Part shown: positions 28,656 through 41,018 of the stretch, one piece after another
How the letters are laid out: the number at the start of each line of letters is the position of its first letter
Position numbering within the stretch: position 1 is the stretch's first letter
Made by a program: the position numbers and the translations under genes
Notes under the pieces: generated by a model
The model's input: the letters and a program-made list of their open reading frames with translations, nothing else
Database searches by the model: none
Told to the model about the DNA's origin: nothing
Source: Xestospongia bergquistia
Lineage: Eukaryota; Porifera; Demospongiae; Haplosclerida; Petrosiidae
DNA length: 64,000 nt
Direction of reading: 5' to 3'
Assembly (NCBI GenBank): GCA_963965975.1
Contig: OZ014425.1
Span: 4,849,501-4,913,500, forward strand

Positions 28656-30418
28656 ATGGCTTGGAAAGTGTCCTTTGCAATTTTTCTAGTATTTCTAGGA
28701 TGTTGTAGTAATGTTGTGTTCTTGGAATTACTCATTAGGTTAGTTGATCTAAATATGATGTTACTACCTTCGACAACAGAAGTTGATTTGAAAATATTGT
28801 ATTAGAAATGATCCAGGTGCTGGTAACATTATTACATTCATCCAGTTTTTAGTGATTGCAGTGGAAGGATTTTTTATCGAGTCTAGATTTTTAACAAAAC
28901 CCTCAGTTATACCAATCAAGTCAGTTTATCAACAGAAATTATCATTTTCAATTTATCTCTATCTCTTAGGACTTACTGTTGTATGGTAGTATTGTTCTTC
29001 TCTGTCAGTGTACTTAACAACTATGCACTTAATTTTAATATCCCTCTCCCACTCCATATGATATTTAGATCTGTAAGAGTTCTACATCTATTTTTCTATA
29101 TCTTTTGTCTGCCCATTCATTCAACCATTCATTGTTTTTTTTTCATCAAGGGCTCATTAATAGCAAATATGATACTAGGAGTTATTTATCTGAAAAAAAA
29201 GTTAGTCTAAGCATGTTAATCATTATATATATAATATATTGTTTTAGATATTCTAAGTCTAAATATATTGCTGTAATGATGATAACAGCTGGTATAATCC
29301 TAGCTACACTAGCTTCAGCTAATCAAGCTGTGAGTCTTTCTCTTATATAATATTATGTAATAATTGATTAGGATAAAGACACAACTAATCTAGTAGTAGA
29401 TCAGCAGGAGAAAGATGATTTAGTTGTAGAAGTGGAAGACGAAGATGAACTTGTAATAGAAGATAAACCTTTAATGGATTTGTTTTGGATGGTTGTAGGT
29501 AAGTTAATCCATTATAGGTTTATTCATCCATTCCTTCCTTCTTATGTCTTTCTACAGGAGTTACTATGCTCACTCTTGCTCTCTTCATGTCAGCTACACT
29601 GGGAATATATCAGGTTTATCAACATCACAATCTACATTACATATATACATGTACAATATATTATAGGAGGTGACATACACAAAACACGGTAAACATCCCA
29701 AAGAAGCAATGTTTTATACAGTAGGTGTTAAAGGATACATGCAGCTGTTACATATACTCTTTGGTTAATACATTTTGTTCTCATTGTAGCTACATAGTTA
29801 CACTCTTCTCTCTCTTTTGTTATAGCATGCAATACCTTTACCACTGTTTTTGCTAATGGCTCCAGATTTGTTAAAGAGGGTTAAATTCTTTAATCAATCA
29901 GGTAACAATGTTCTTTAAGTATCTTTGTGTCTATCTTTTGCCTTGCTCAGACCCTCTGAATCTGGGTCTGTTTAGTGTCCCTGAAATGTGGTTCTATTTA
30001 ATACTGAATGGTTTTACCCAGTATCCTTTATATGTAGTCTAATGGTAAATTAATGTTATGGATCCAATGGTATATTAATGCTATGGATCCTAGATGCTAT
30101 GATAGATTGACATAAGATATATTTATCTCTATATAATTCCTTGACATGGTCTGCAGATACATATGTATTTCAGGGGTCTTCATACTCACAACAGAATGTC
30201 CCTCACTAGTAGTTACTCTCATCATTACTTTACGAAAGTTTCTCTCCATCTTGTTCTCAATCCTATACTTTCAGAATCCATTCACTATACAACATTGGAT
30301 TGGAACTACTCTAGTATTTACTGGTACAGCACTTTTTGCAGGAGTTTTTAACTCAATAGGCTATCTAGTCTTGTCTAAGATAACTCCACCCACTGATAAA
30401 GTAGAAAAAAAAGAATAG
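28656..30418 (+). CDS. SLC35B4: Nucleotide-sugar transporter SLC35B4, spliced
   Basis: A Golgi/ER multi-pass antiporter that brings UDP-xylose and UDP-GlcNAc into the lumen. The start MAWKVSFAIFLVFLGCCSNV (ATG 28656) aligns with the family N-terminus, which has AGCCSNVIFLELL. Further exons give NNYALNFNIPLPLHMIFRSG, then SLIANMILGVIYLKKKYSK, KHPKEAMFYTHAIPLPLF, VPEMWFYLILNGFTQ, YICISGVFILTTECPSL and LRKFLSILFSILYFQNPFT. These cover nearly all of the ten-helix fold. The CA|A join at the exon starting near 30159 keeps frame. One cytosolic loop (~29370-29490) is unusually acidic (EVEDEDELVIED). The C-terminus is DKVEKKE; the penultimate Lys pair is not in the KKxx position. Confidence 0.92.
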
Positions 30419-30545
30419 CAGGATATAACAATGAGTTCATCATTTTCAGATAGACACACAATAATATATTATAATATAATTTATACTAAATTCTAACAAT
30501 TTGTAATTTACTGCTATTAATAATATATCGTCACAATCAAACAAT
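30419..30545. other. Tail-to-tail intergenic region, SLC35B4 / COMMD7
   Basis: A 127-bp AT-rich spacer between two stop codons. It must supply both polyadenylation sites. Confidence 0.6.
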
Positions 30546-31592
30546 TTATGTTAAATATTCAAGACCAGCTTTGGCCTTTTCCATTTCATGAAGAAATGAG
30601 TAAAACTGTGGTAAGGTAAGTTCTGTGTATGTATGAGAGAGAAAGAGAACATTTATCATAGAAGAGACTAAATGATTTATTTACCCATAAAGACTTCTTC
30701 AGTTCTTACTCCTTTGTCTAACACAAGCTTTAACTTTAAGAAAAAATCATAATCAATAAGGAGACCTGTTACCATGGTTACCTGAAGGTATGTGTTACCG
30801 ACTTTCTTCATTTCACTATCAGCAGCTGTCACTTTAAGAGGAAAATAATTTGTAGTCGTGTGACAATCACATGACTTGTACCTCCAAATCGCCACTCCAT
30901 ATCTACCAGCTGGTTGACTGTTAGTGATTGTCCAACAGCAATTCTTGAAAATGCTGTCAAATTATTCTTCCATTGTGTTGCAACCCAACTACCTTTCTCT
31001 TCAGACAGACCTACAATAATCAACCATTATGATATCTGGTATGAGGTAGTAATATCACCTAGTTGAATAAGGTCTTCCTTGAGATGTGTTGATGATAAAT
31101 TTTTTTTAAGAGCAGCTTTGAAGAAGTATGTTTAGTTAAGGCCATTACTATGTACTACAACAGTAATCTAATGACTATTGTACCAGTACATTGGACTACA
31201 TCTAGAGACTATTGTACTAGTACATTACCACGTACATATATGGTACCTGAAGTCCACTCAAAGGATATAATTAGAACAGTTTTAATGAGATTTTTTAGAG
31301 CTCCACTACCCACACCATTATCAGATGCAAATTTCTCTAAATTGCTAACAAATTGTGACGACTGAACAAAATAATAAATAATATTTAGTATTCACAGCTG
31401 GAACTAACTGTCTGAGGTGAGGCCAAAAACTCAAATACAAGAGTCATAAGTTGCTGAAAGCCCTGAGAGTGTATGTATGAGAGAGTTGTTCTCAAATCTG
31501 TTTATTCTTACTTCATCCTGAAATTTATTGAGGTTACCAAAATCAGTATAGAACTGATCTTCTGGGACTTCGCCAGAAAAGTGAAGAGCCAT
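30546..31592 (-). CDS. COMMD7: COMM domain protein COMMD7, spliced
   Basis: COMMD proteins form the Commander complex that recycles membrane proteins from endosomes; COMMD7 also modulates NF-kB. The start is MALHFSGEVPEDQFYTDF (ATG 31592). The N-terminal helical domain includes GLSEEKGSWVATQWKNN, close to the human GLSEEKATYFSEKWKQN. The COMM domain begins at VNQLVDMEWRFG, continues through VTAADSEMKKVGNTYLQV and ends with LTLPQFYSFLHEMEKAKAGL, then EYLT and TAA at 30548-30546. This C-terminal ending is diagnostic; human COMMD7 has ELTLPQFYSFLHEMERVRTS. The gene is head-to-head with the first CLN8 copy, 139 bp apart. Confidence 0.9.
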
Positions 31593-31731
31593 ATTCTATA
31601 AAAGGGGTGTGTCTAGTAGAGAAAGTCACGAGGTCATCGATTCCTTAAAAGGGGGATGCTTTAAAAGTGCATGCATATTATATATATGATATTGATTTCT
31701 TTCTTTGCAGATATCAAGCTTTTTATTCAAG
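31593..31731. promoter_or_regulatory. Divergent region, COMMD7 / CLN8 copy 1
   Basis: A 139-bp gap between divergent ATGs. It contains TATATATATGATATTG near 31680 and a pyrimidine tract ending TTTCTTTGCAG at 31711, which looks like a 3' splice site, so the CLN8 copy may have a 5' UTR intron whose donor lies further up. Confidence 0.4.
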
Positions 31732-32607
31732 ATGAAGGATCCACTTGTCTTTCTTTATCCTCCACTATCCAGTATAGATGTCACCAGTAGTGAAGTGAAG
31801 TTATATACTTTGATAATAACCTTCATATCTTTCACTGCTATCTTTTTCTTGTCATACTTTCTCTCCTTCTCTTTTGCTACATTCAAAGGACTACGTACTA
31901 AAGAGAAAGTCTTTTGGTGTTTAGCATTTGTAAGAGGAATTTTTGGAGTGAATTGTACACTCATTGGATTGTGGTATCTTGCAGTAGATGAAGTATTAAA
32001 AGAAAATGTTGTTCACTCAACAACAACAACTTCACATATTGCAATCTATTATTGTGTTGGATTCTTCATCTTTGAGTGTCTTTTCTTCTATTCCTCTAAC
32101 ATCATATTTCGTAATTTTAATCCAGCTCTTTTTGCCCACCACACTCTTAGTCTGGTTGGGTATTCCATCACAATGTATTACAACAAAATACACTTTTTTG
32201 CTGTGATGGGTATCTTTCTAGAAATGTCCACACCCTTTACTTGTCTTTCCTGGATGCTCCTCAAAGCCAAAATGACCAGCTCCGTTATCTGGAAGACTAA
32301 CCAGTTCATTTTAGTCCATATATTCCATTGTCGTACAATGTTAGAAGGTTATTTTTTCTATATGACATACTGGCAATGGGATATTGTGTGGAATGAGATG
32401 CCTCTGCCACTTTTCTTATGTCTCTATATCCAGCTGTCTCTCCAGTTTTTTATATTGACTCCATATTGGACATATAAAAAGACTAACCAACTGTTTGATC
32501 CTATTGACTTTAATCATCCTGAACTTCAACAACAAAACTCACAAGTTGGTGACAATAATAATGAAATGTCAGCAAGGGCTGGAAATGGACATTTCAAAGA
32601 GAATTAA
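31732..32607 (+). CDS. CLN8: CLN8-like TLC-domain ER protein, copy 1, intronless
   Basis: CLN8 is an ER membrane protein with a TLC (TRAM-LAG1-CLN8) fold that helps export lysosomal enzymes from the ER. The 291-aa product matches CLN8 over its length: REKVFW-like TKEKVFWCLAFVRGIFGVN, NIIFRNFNPALFAHHTLSL, EMSTPFTCLSWMLLKAKMTS, WKTNQFILVHIFHCRTMLEG, and ILTPYWTYKKTNQLFDPIDF (human: INPYWTHKKTQQLLNPVDW). About seven hydrophobic segments are visible. The first ATG is at 31732 and is the same start as in the second copy; open codons upstream to 31705 lack an ATG. It is unbroken by introns, unlike its neighbours. It ends GNGHFKEN and lacks the C-terminal dilysine (KKxx) retrieval signal of vertebrate CLN8. 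Confidence 0.92.
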   Translation: MKDPLVFLYPPLSSIDVTSSEVKLYTLIITFISFTAIFFLSYFLSFSFATFKGLRTKEKVFWCLAFVRGIFGVNCTLIGLWYLAVDEVLKENVVHSTTTTSHIAIYYCVGFFIFECLFFYSSNIIFRNFNPALFAHHTLSLVGYSITMYYNKIHFFAVMGIFLEMSTPFTCLSWMLLKAKMTSSVIWKTNQFILVHIFHCRTMLEGYFFYMTYWQWDIVWNEMPLPLFLCLYIQLSLQFFILTPYWTYKKTNQLFDPIDFNHPELQQQNSQVGDNNNEMSARAGNGHFKEN

Positions 32608-33322
32608 AGTTGTCTTTAGTTTTTATCGTTTTAATTATTCTATTGCTAAAGAATTTTAAAATTTTAATCTCACAAGTCAGTCTATTGCATCCTCCTTAAG
32701 CAAAGACTGGCAGTGAGACTAGTATATTTTTATTTGTTTTTCCTCTATTGTTTAAAGAAATTTAAGATTTATAAAAAACTATGATAAATATGATAACTAT
32801 GAATATGATTACCAGCATCGATGAGGCTGTTAAAACATTATTAATATGAGTAGACAATATCTATTGTTAAAATAATTAAAATTAAAACTATATTTTTAAG
32901 GGCCGAGAATAAAACAAGTTTCATAGAAGCTAAAACAATACTACTAATTGTTTTTATTAATTTTACTTTTTTGAGAGTAAGAATAACTTTTAACCACCGG
33001 CGGATCCAGAGTGTAAAATAAGGGGTGCACAGAGTAGTGCGCGGCAAAAATTTTTAATCCTAATAAATTTCATATCTATAAATTTTATTATTCATAGCAC
33101 ACCTTTTTAATTGTAAGGTGTGGCTGCAATAATTTGCTATGAATTACTTAATATAATAATTATGTACCACAGGGTGTGACTTAATAATTGACTATGAAAT
33201 TATTATAGAATAAAAAGGGAGTGCCTGTGAACCCCCAGGCACCCCCTTAGATCCGCGACGAGTAATTTAAATATTTCTGGTAACTTAGCGCATGAACATG
33301 TGACTACTTCTTCTCAATTAAG
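32608..33322. other. Spacer between the two CLN8 copies
   Basis: A 715-bp AT-rich gap. It holds the 3' UTR of copy 1, an inverted-repeat element at about 32998-33260 and a short stretch before the ATG of copy 2. Apart from the last AAG before the ATG, it shows no similarity to the region upstream of copy 1. Confidence 0.7.
32998..33260. mobile_element. Candidate MITE between CLN8 copies
   Basis: The left end reads CGGCGGATCCAGAGTG and the right end, reverse complemented, CGTCGCGGATCTAAGG; they share GCGGATC(C/T)A followed by a G-rich GGGGTGC stretch. The inside is AT-rich and non-coding. Inverted ends of this kind with no coding capacity suggest a non-autonomous DNA element. I could not identify a convincing target duplication. 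Confidence 0.5.
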
Positions 33323-34198
33323 ATGAAGGATCCACTTGTCTTTCTTTATCCTCCACTATCCAGTATAGATGTCACCAGTAGTGAAGTGAAGTTATATACT
33401 TTGATAATAACCTTCATATCTTTCACTGCTATCTTTTTCTTGTCATACTTTCTCTCCTTCTCTTTTGCTACATTCAAAGGACTACGTACTAAAGAGAAAG
33501 TCTTTTGGTGTTTAGCATTTGTAAGAGGAATTTTTGGAGTGAATTGTACTCTCATTGGATTGTGGTATCTTGCAGTAGATGAAGTATTAAAAGAAAATGT
33601 TGTTCACTCAACAACAACAACTTCACATATTGCAATCTATTATTGTGTTGGATTCTTCATCTTTGAGTGTTTTTTTTTGTATTCCTCTAACATCATATTT
33701 CGTACTTTTGATCCAGCTCTTTTTGCCCACCACACTCTTGCTCTAATTGGGTATTCCATTGCAATGTATTACAACAACAAAGTACACTTCTTTGCTGTTG
33801 TGGGCCTGCTAGAAGAGATGTCAACACCCTTTACTTGTCTTTGCTGGATGCTCCTCAAAGCTAAAATGACCAGCTCCATCATCTGGAAGACTAACCAGCT
33901 CATTTTAATCCATCTTTTCCATTGTCGTACAATGTTAGAAGGTTATTTTTTCTATATGACATACTGGCAATGGGATATTGTGTGGAATGAGATGCCTCTG
34001 CCACTTTTCTTATGTCTCTATATCCAGGTGTCTCTCCAGTTTTTTATATTGACTCCATATTGGACATATAAAAAGACTAACCAACTGTTTGATCCTATTG
34101 ACTTTAATCATCCTAAACTTCAACAACAAAGCTCAAAAGTTGGTGACAATATTAACAAATCTGTATTAACTGGAAATGGACATATCAAAGAGAATTAA
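33323..34198 (+). CDS. CLN8: CLN8-like TLC-domain ER protein, copy 2, intronless
   Basis: A tandem paralog of the gene 715 bp upstream, also 291 aa and intronless, same start (MKDPLVFLYPPLSSID). The first ~340 nt and the block from about 33915 to 34115 are almost identical to copy 1. The middle block differs at many sites, including an extra Asn (YYNNKVHF against YYNKIHF), VGLLEEMSTPF against MGIFLEMSTPF, and CLCWMLL against CLSWMLL. The C-terminal tail also differs and ends GNGHIKEN, again without KKxx. The reading frame is intact and the differences are mostly conservative, so both copies look functional. Confidence 0.92.
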   Translation: MKDPLVFLYPPLSSIDVTSSEVKLYTLIITFISFTAIFFLSYFLSFSFATFKGLRTKEKVFWCLAFVRGIFGVNCTLIGLWYLAVDEVLKENVVHSTTTTSHIAIYYCVGFFIFECFFLYSSNIIFRTFDPALFAHHTLALIGYSIAMYYNNKVHFFAVVGLLEEMSTPFTCLCWMLLKAKMTSSIIWKTNQLILIHLFHCRTMLEGYFFYMTYWQWDIVWNEMPLPLFLCLYIQVSLQFFILTPYWTYKKTNQLFDPIDFNHPKLQQQSSKVGDNINKSVLTGNGHIKEN

Positions 34199-34706
34199 AG
34201 TTATTGTAAGGTTTCCTTATTATTAATTTAATTCATTTCCAATTTTGTTATATTTTTATTGTAATAATATGATACAAATTGGAAATTGAAAGTTTTTCTA
34301 TTTTGTTTATAACTTACGATTATTACATTTTATATCAATTGGTACTGATCTGTATATAACTTACAAAGGAACATAACACAAACAATATATTGTATTTAGT
34401 AATGTCCTAGTCTTCCTGTTCATATTGTCATGCTAAGTTTAAAAATCAAATATAAATATATTTATTTTTGTCAACATATACAAAGAAGTAGCAAGCATGG
34501 GAATCAGGATGATACAGGGATTGAGTTCGAGTCTAATGAGATGTGAACAATATGGAATGGGTATGAGACTGTCAACAAAACAAATTATTTATTATGTATA
34601 AATTACAACTATTAATGTCAATTTGTAATTGAGGTCATTATCATATAAGTCATATGATAATCAAATGACTGGTAATTATATCAGGTGAACAAGTCATGTG
34701 ACTACA
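34199..34706. other. Tail-to-tail intergenic region, CLN8 copy 2 / HUWE1
   Basis: A 508-bp AT-rich gap between stop codons, holding both 3' UTRs. It contains CATATGATAATCAAATGAC and AAGTCATGTGAC near 34650-34702, members of the dispersed TCACATGA-type motif described in the findings. I see no gene here. Confidence 0.6.
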
Positions 34707-37700
34707 TTAGGCAAAACCAAAACCTTCAGGACATTCTTGTACAGATATCAGCAGCATTTGTTGAAGTTTGTCATAAGTCTCATAGGGAGGTAGATCTAGC
34801 TGGTTGAAACTATAGAATGAAAACATGTGTCTCAGACTTATAAATAAGGTTTGAGTTTGTGAACAACTATGTCTGCATAGTCATATATTGCGGCAGGTGT
34901 CATGTTTGTGTTATATCACTGACAAAGGAGATACACACCTCATCATTGAACAAGGTTACAAGATGGATTCTTGTTACATTTACAAAAAACAAATGTAACA
35001 AGTTTTGTATCTCATTTGGCAGGCCAAGCTAATTGTCCTTACCATGTATGTGCCGAGGGTAAGCGTTCTGTTGACCGATCATCTCGATGAATCTGAAATT
35101 TTTGAATTCCATTCATGCCCTCTAGTGCTGCGAACCCTTGTAAGGGGACTTTGGAGGTACCTGTCACAAACTGTAAAAACCTAGCTCTGTCAGCTTGGTT
35201 AAAGGAACGTAGTGCACGCCAGAACCATTGGATCTATAAAACAAAAGAACAGAACATTATTTGTAGTTGAATTAGATGTTATTTGCAGGCTCATTGTAGC
35301 TACCTTTACAAACTAAGTTGACAGGTTTGAGTATCCAGTTTAACTTGTTTTACATGCTATATTTGTCAAACTAGTTACATTGTTTGACTAGTATACCTAA
35401 CTAGTTTGATAGGTTTTACCTGTAGTGAAGTAGCTGTATATTTGTGGTACTCAGTATTAGCCTTAAGATCGTCAATATCAATGTTAGGAAGACCTGATAT
35501 GAGAAGCTCAAGCTCTTGTTCATTGAAAATTGAGATAAGATTTTTGGGTATAACATCATAAAATCCGTCTAAGAAACTTTTGATTTGAGAACGTATTGAT
35601 CCTGTCATTTTCATCTGACATGCTAACTGAACATATTCTTTCTTGTTAGCTTCTGTGACTGGAATCTCTCGTCCATTAGATTTCAAATCACGAGTCTCAG
35701 TCTTACCAAACTCTTCGATCTATAAAAAAAGATTGGTCATGAAAGTTACATATTTTCATAAGAACTTCATTAATCTATCCATCCATCCATCTGTCCATTT
35801 CTTTGTCTGTCTATCCATCCATCCGTCCATTTGTTTATCTGTCCATACATCAGTGCTAAATGTTAGGTCCATTCCCATTTCATTCAGGTCATGTTCCAAT
35901 AAAAACACCATCCCTTGATAGAAAGCATAATCTTCAGACTCCATGTCAGTGAAATGAACTGGCTTCCCTAAAATGTGCTTGTAAAATGACCTCGTAAAAT
36001 AACAATCAAGTAATTTGTTATCGTAGATTGCTTTAGCGATAATACGACCAACAAACTTAAAATAGTTCAAATGTTCTGGATTGATGTGGGAACTAGGATT
36101 AGGCATGTATGTCACACGATCACCAGGTGTGGTCTTGAAGAGTGCATAGTTTGGATTGAACATCTCACGAGCAATGATGAGGTACCATTCACGGAGAAGG
36201 CCTCCTGCATCTTGACCTTCTTCACCGTCAAAGGTGATGTACAGATTGGCTTTCATTTCTTCAGGTGAACGACGATAGAGTTCTCGATACGAGTCCTCAA
36301 ATACATGCTCTCGACGAACATGAATAATCAAGTCTTCTCTCCGAAGTCCCTCCTCCATTTGTTCCAGTTCTTGGCGGAAATAGCGTCGTTTAACGTCAAA
36401 ATCTAACAGCCTCGTGTGATTAACTAGTACAGCAAAGGGACCCTCAGAGAGAGGGATGGTGGTCTGACGTAATATCTGATTAAGGACTGTTCTGTGACGT
36501 TCTAAAATACAAGAAAATAAAAACTTATGACACAGAAGATAAGTAACAGTCCTACTCAATGTCTTAGTACTTTAACTTAGAATGTTCACAACAACTTAGC
36601 TCAGATCAAGTAGAAATTGTAGAAAATTCCCTTCATTGTTACAGCACTAACTATAACTCAGGAGAATTCAGTTACACATCATAGCTAAACTGTACAACTA
36701 CATATATGTATGTTAACAGAATTATTACCTGCAAATTTTAGAAAACGAGCTGTGTCTGGAGGTAAATGGGCATATGGGTCAACTCCATTGTTATCTCCAT
36801 GAATAGGGGTTCCAGGGATTGGACTAAAAATCTCTTGAGGGGCCGGAGAACCTGGTACACTTTCTGTGTCACTAATTGTGTGGAAAGATGGAAGACGTCT
36901 TGAGGAGGAGGAACGTATGTGACTTTGTCTGCTTCCAACAATACTTGTTCGAGTTGCTTCATTCTGATCAGCATGAACTAGAAAGAAAGCTTCTACAGTT
37001 GATTGGAGAACAAGAACAGCATGAGGATCAAATGTTGATGCTAAAGCATCAAGGCATTCACTCAAAACAGACCACAGTTCTTCTAGTTCAAGTTGTAGAC
37101 TAAGAGAGGGAAGAGAAAGTGGTTTCTCTTCTGTTGTAAGAGATGGTGGCTGTGTTGAAGGAACAGAGTCCATTGTAACTTCAACATCAGCTGATGATGA
37201 TTGTCCTTGATCTGTTGAGGCTCCATCCTCTTGAGTTTCTGCTACTCTATTAGTTGTTGGAGTGATTCCTCTATCTTCAGGTCTACCACTGGGAGTAGTA
37301 CTTGTACTACGTAAACCAGGAGTACCTATAGATGAATGAACAGACTCACGTAATTGACACACAACTTTCAAAAGACGTAGGAAGAAGGATTGTTGAGAAC
37401 CTTTACATATCAAAGGTTCCATACATGGTAAATGAAGATCATTAGAATGATCTACTGTTGATCTTGTTCCTTGAGCCTGGGGCAAGACCACACCCTCTAC
37501 TGTACCAAGAGATACAGAACTTGCTATCTCTTCTTCTTCGCTTGATGGAATGCTGGATTGACGACGTGTAACAGTTGAAATGTTAATTATTAATTCATTG
37601 TGTAGTGTGGTTATTTGAGAGCTTAGAACACGGCCAATGGTGCGTACCCCATCAAGTAAAATATGGAGAATAGTTTCACGTGTTGAGACTCCACAACGTG

Positions 37701-40700
37701 AAAGATTAATTAGGAGACTTGTAGCATCATCAAGAGTATCTTCGCTACATTTCCCAGACGTCAAGAGGTGAACAGCAGACTGTAATAAACTCACTGATAC
37801 TACTGACTTACCAAAACATGGCTGTGCCACTGCACCATCTTTAATTACAGGGGCCTCCTCCTTCTTGTTGGATTGTTTCACCACTTCCTTAGTTGTCTCA
37901 AGCTGTGAGGAAGTTTGCGATAGTCCTTGTTTAGGGATAGCTCCTGTTATAACACTTAATACACGCAGTAATTTATCAACAAGAGACACACTGCCTTGAA
38001 TGACTGGATGTGTAAATAATGACATAAGCTGACCAATTGGAGATTTAGCAAAGACATCACTCTCATTAGCTTCTTTGTCACCACTGGTATATTGAAATAG
38101 TTTAGCAGATACTTTGCCCTTGCGGTTCATAGAGGAATCAAGCTTGTATAGTATCTGCCAGAAATTACTCACAACATCTGGCTGGTTAGATGTGGCTCCC
38201 GTCACGCCTTTCTCATCTTTAGGGAGGAGCTTTGAGGGAAGGAAGGAGGCGGGGAATTGTCGAGCTAAAAAGATTAGGAGCTCGAGTATGTTATTGCAAA
38301 TGGAGATACTAGCATGTGGGTGTATATAGACAGTGGGTGGAGTCAGTCCTTTACCATAGCCAGAGAATTGAAATACTGGAGCATGTGATCCTAGTGCTGC
38401 ATTAATATTGATGGTAAGCCATTGAGGAGTGTGCTTATGGTGGTGAGTAGTAGATTTGACAGATGGGTGGTCCCCACGGCCTGGTGTGAGAGGGGGAGGG
38501 AGAGGGCAAGTATGAGATGGAGTGAAATTACCCTCTTTCATTATTGATAACAAACTCGATATTAACCAGGACCGTGATGGCAAGTGTTGAGAAAGACTTC
38601 GAAATATTCTGAAGAGTCTGTTAAAGTGAAGTTTAGTTTGGTCAAGAAAGAGCAATACAACTAAGCAAGCTAGTCCTTCTTGGTCCAACATTTGCTTGGA
38701 ACCGGTATCAACATCTTGAGTGGGACCATGAACAAAAGACGGGGGAAGTAACCCTGCCAGACGTTCCCCTGGAGATAAGATAGCATACCGATAATGGCCA
38801 CCACTTCCACCAGCTGTAGGATTTAAAGTGTGCATCCAGGAAGGGACCATCCTGGCTGCTATGTGTTCATAACGAGCCTGTTGTTGTGAAATGTATTGCC
38901 TACGTCGTGTTTCTCTCTCTTGACGCAGGGCTCTAGCTTCTGAGGCTATCTCTTCAGGAAGATGATTAATAAGAGTATCATCCATGTCTGAGAGGATGGT
39001 ACGTCGTAAATCTGGAGTAAGAGATGTGAGAAAATTCACGGCATCTGCTGGTTGTGTAGGATCAGTTATCAACTGCTGTTGTCTAGCTTGTTCCATACGT
39101 TGTTGTTGAAGAACCTAGAATAAGTAAGAACCAATAAATCAATTGTACTAGATACAGACTAATAAAGATATAGAATGGTAGTCATACCTCTTCTTGTATT
39201 TCTGGAGGTAGAGCTGCTAAGACTTCTGGGTTGATGGAGGTTGATGGTTCAGTAACAGGTGGGTGTGGCTGTTGTCGTTGTTGCTGTTGTCGTTGCTGAT
39301 CTCTCTCATATTGAGCTAATACTTCTTGTCTAATGGAGTCTGGTAGAGCAGCTAAGAATGTTGGATCTATTCCTTCTGGTAAATCGCTAGAACTTCCAGT
39401 TTGACTAGATATGGAATCAAGTGGACCACCAGTTGCAGAGCTAGTCTGACCAGTTAAAGAACTGGTTGAACCAGTTACAGCTCCAGCTTGACTGGGTTCT
39501 GTTTGCATTGGTTGAGCTTCTGTAGTTCTGGCATTTTCCTCAAGAGCAGCAACAGAGGAAGATGAAGGTTCACCTGCAGTAGTATCAGTTGACCACGAAG
39601 TTACACCATACATCTTTTGGCCAACAACAGGTTCACCCGTGTCTGATGATTGATCTGAAGGTGGTTCTGTTTGAGTAGAATTAGGTGGCATCTGTAGAGA
39701 TGACATCATAGGAGCTAGGGTGTCTGAAGGACTCGGAGAACCTGTTGTAGGTGGGATCCCAAACATGGCTGGATTAGATGTCGTGGCAGAGGATGATGGA
39801 GGCAAATGATTGGACACAGCTCTTGCTAGTTCAGTTGCTAGAACATCAGCAAAATTGCTAGCAGCAAGAGCACTCTGAGATATTTGAGAAGGTACACTAT
39901 CAAGAGATTGAGATTGGGAATGAGTCTGTAGAGGTTGAGAATGAGTCTGCTGCGATTGAGAATGAGTCTGTTCTAATTGAGAAAGAACACTAGAAACATG
40001 ACTAGCTATGGAGTCAGCTATTGAATTAGTTGTGACTTGAGAGAGAGTTGGAGAGTCTGTAGTCAAAGGAGAACTTGATATTTGACTAAGAGTCCTGCCA
40101 TCTTGTATAACAGGGACTGGCAGAGAACTTGGATTGGAGGGATCACTAGGTAACATTTGAGTAAAGACAGGAAGTCGAGGGGACAAAGATGAAGGTGGTA
40201 ACGATGGTGAGGAGATATTGGATGGTTCAGAGACACTTTCTGGAAGTGGTGGTGTGGGAGCACGAGCCACTGCAGAGAGGAATGTGTAGAGAGGATCGTC
40301 GGGTGTTATGCGGGTAAGTATCGCTCTTGCAGAGTCTTGGGACCCGTCAAATGTTGATAAATCAGGCATGCTAGCAACAGAGCGTGGAATACTTTGAGGA
40401 TCTTGAAATGTGGTGTCCTGTTGGGAGGATGTCGTCAATGAGTGTGAGGAACCTTCAGGATCTTGTTCTTGCCGAGAGTTTTGGTCATTTGACGATGTAA
40501 CACCACCAAGAAGACGCCGTGCATTTCTTACTTCTGTCACAGTTTGAGCCAAAGCATCAGCTACAGCTCTCAAACTAGTTTGTAACTGTTCCACAGATTG
40601 TGAACCATTTCTAGGTGTACTAGTTGAGGGCGTGGCTTCATCTGATGGATTTGGAGCAGACATGGGCTGTTCACCAGTTGTCACTTCAGCAGTAGCAGCT

Positions 40701-40987
40701 GGTGGTTTACTGTCTTTCTTCTTATTAACTTGTTCCTTTTCATACTCTGCTCTTAGTCTCTTAACAAGAAGTGGACGTAATGCAGCAATACAGAGAAAGG
40801 CAGTGTGACCATCCAATGCAGCTGACTCTTCCCTCCATCTTGATAAATTATTTGGTATGTATGTGGACTCAGGCATATCAGGACCTTCATTAGTAGGGAG
40901 GGAAACATCAAAACTGTCTGGTGCACGAACAGCTGTAGGATATAAAGAAGTGTCAGACAAAGAAACCAACAGACAACAAAGAAATAT

Positions 40988-41018
<31 letters not shown>

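Noticed and set aside
35643..35918. Plus-strand frame with a Ser-Ile-His-Pro repeat
   Set aside because: It is the CATC-type tetranucleotide repeat in a HUWE1 intron plus the antisense of HECT exons.
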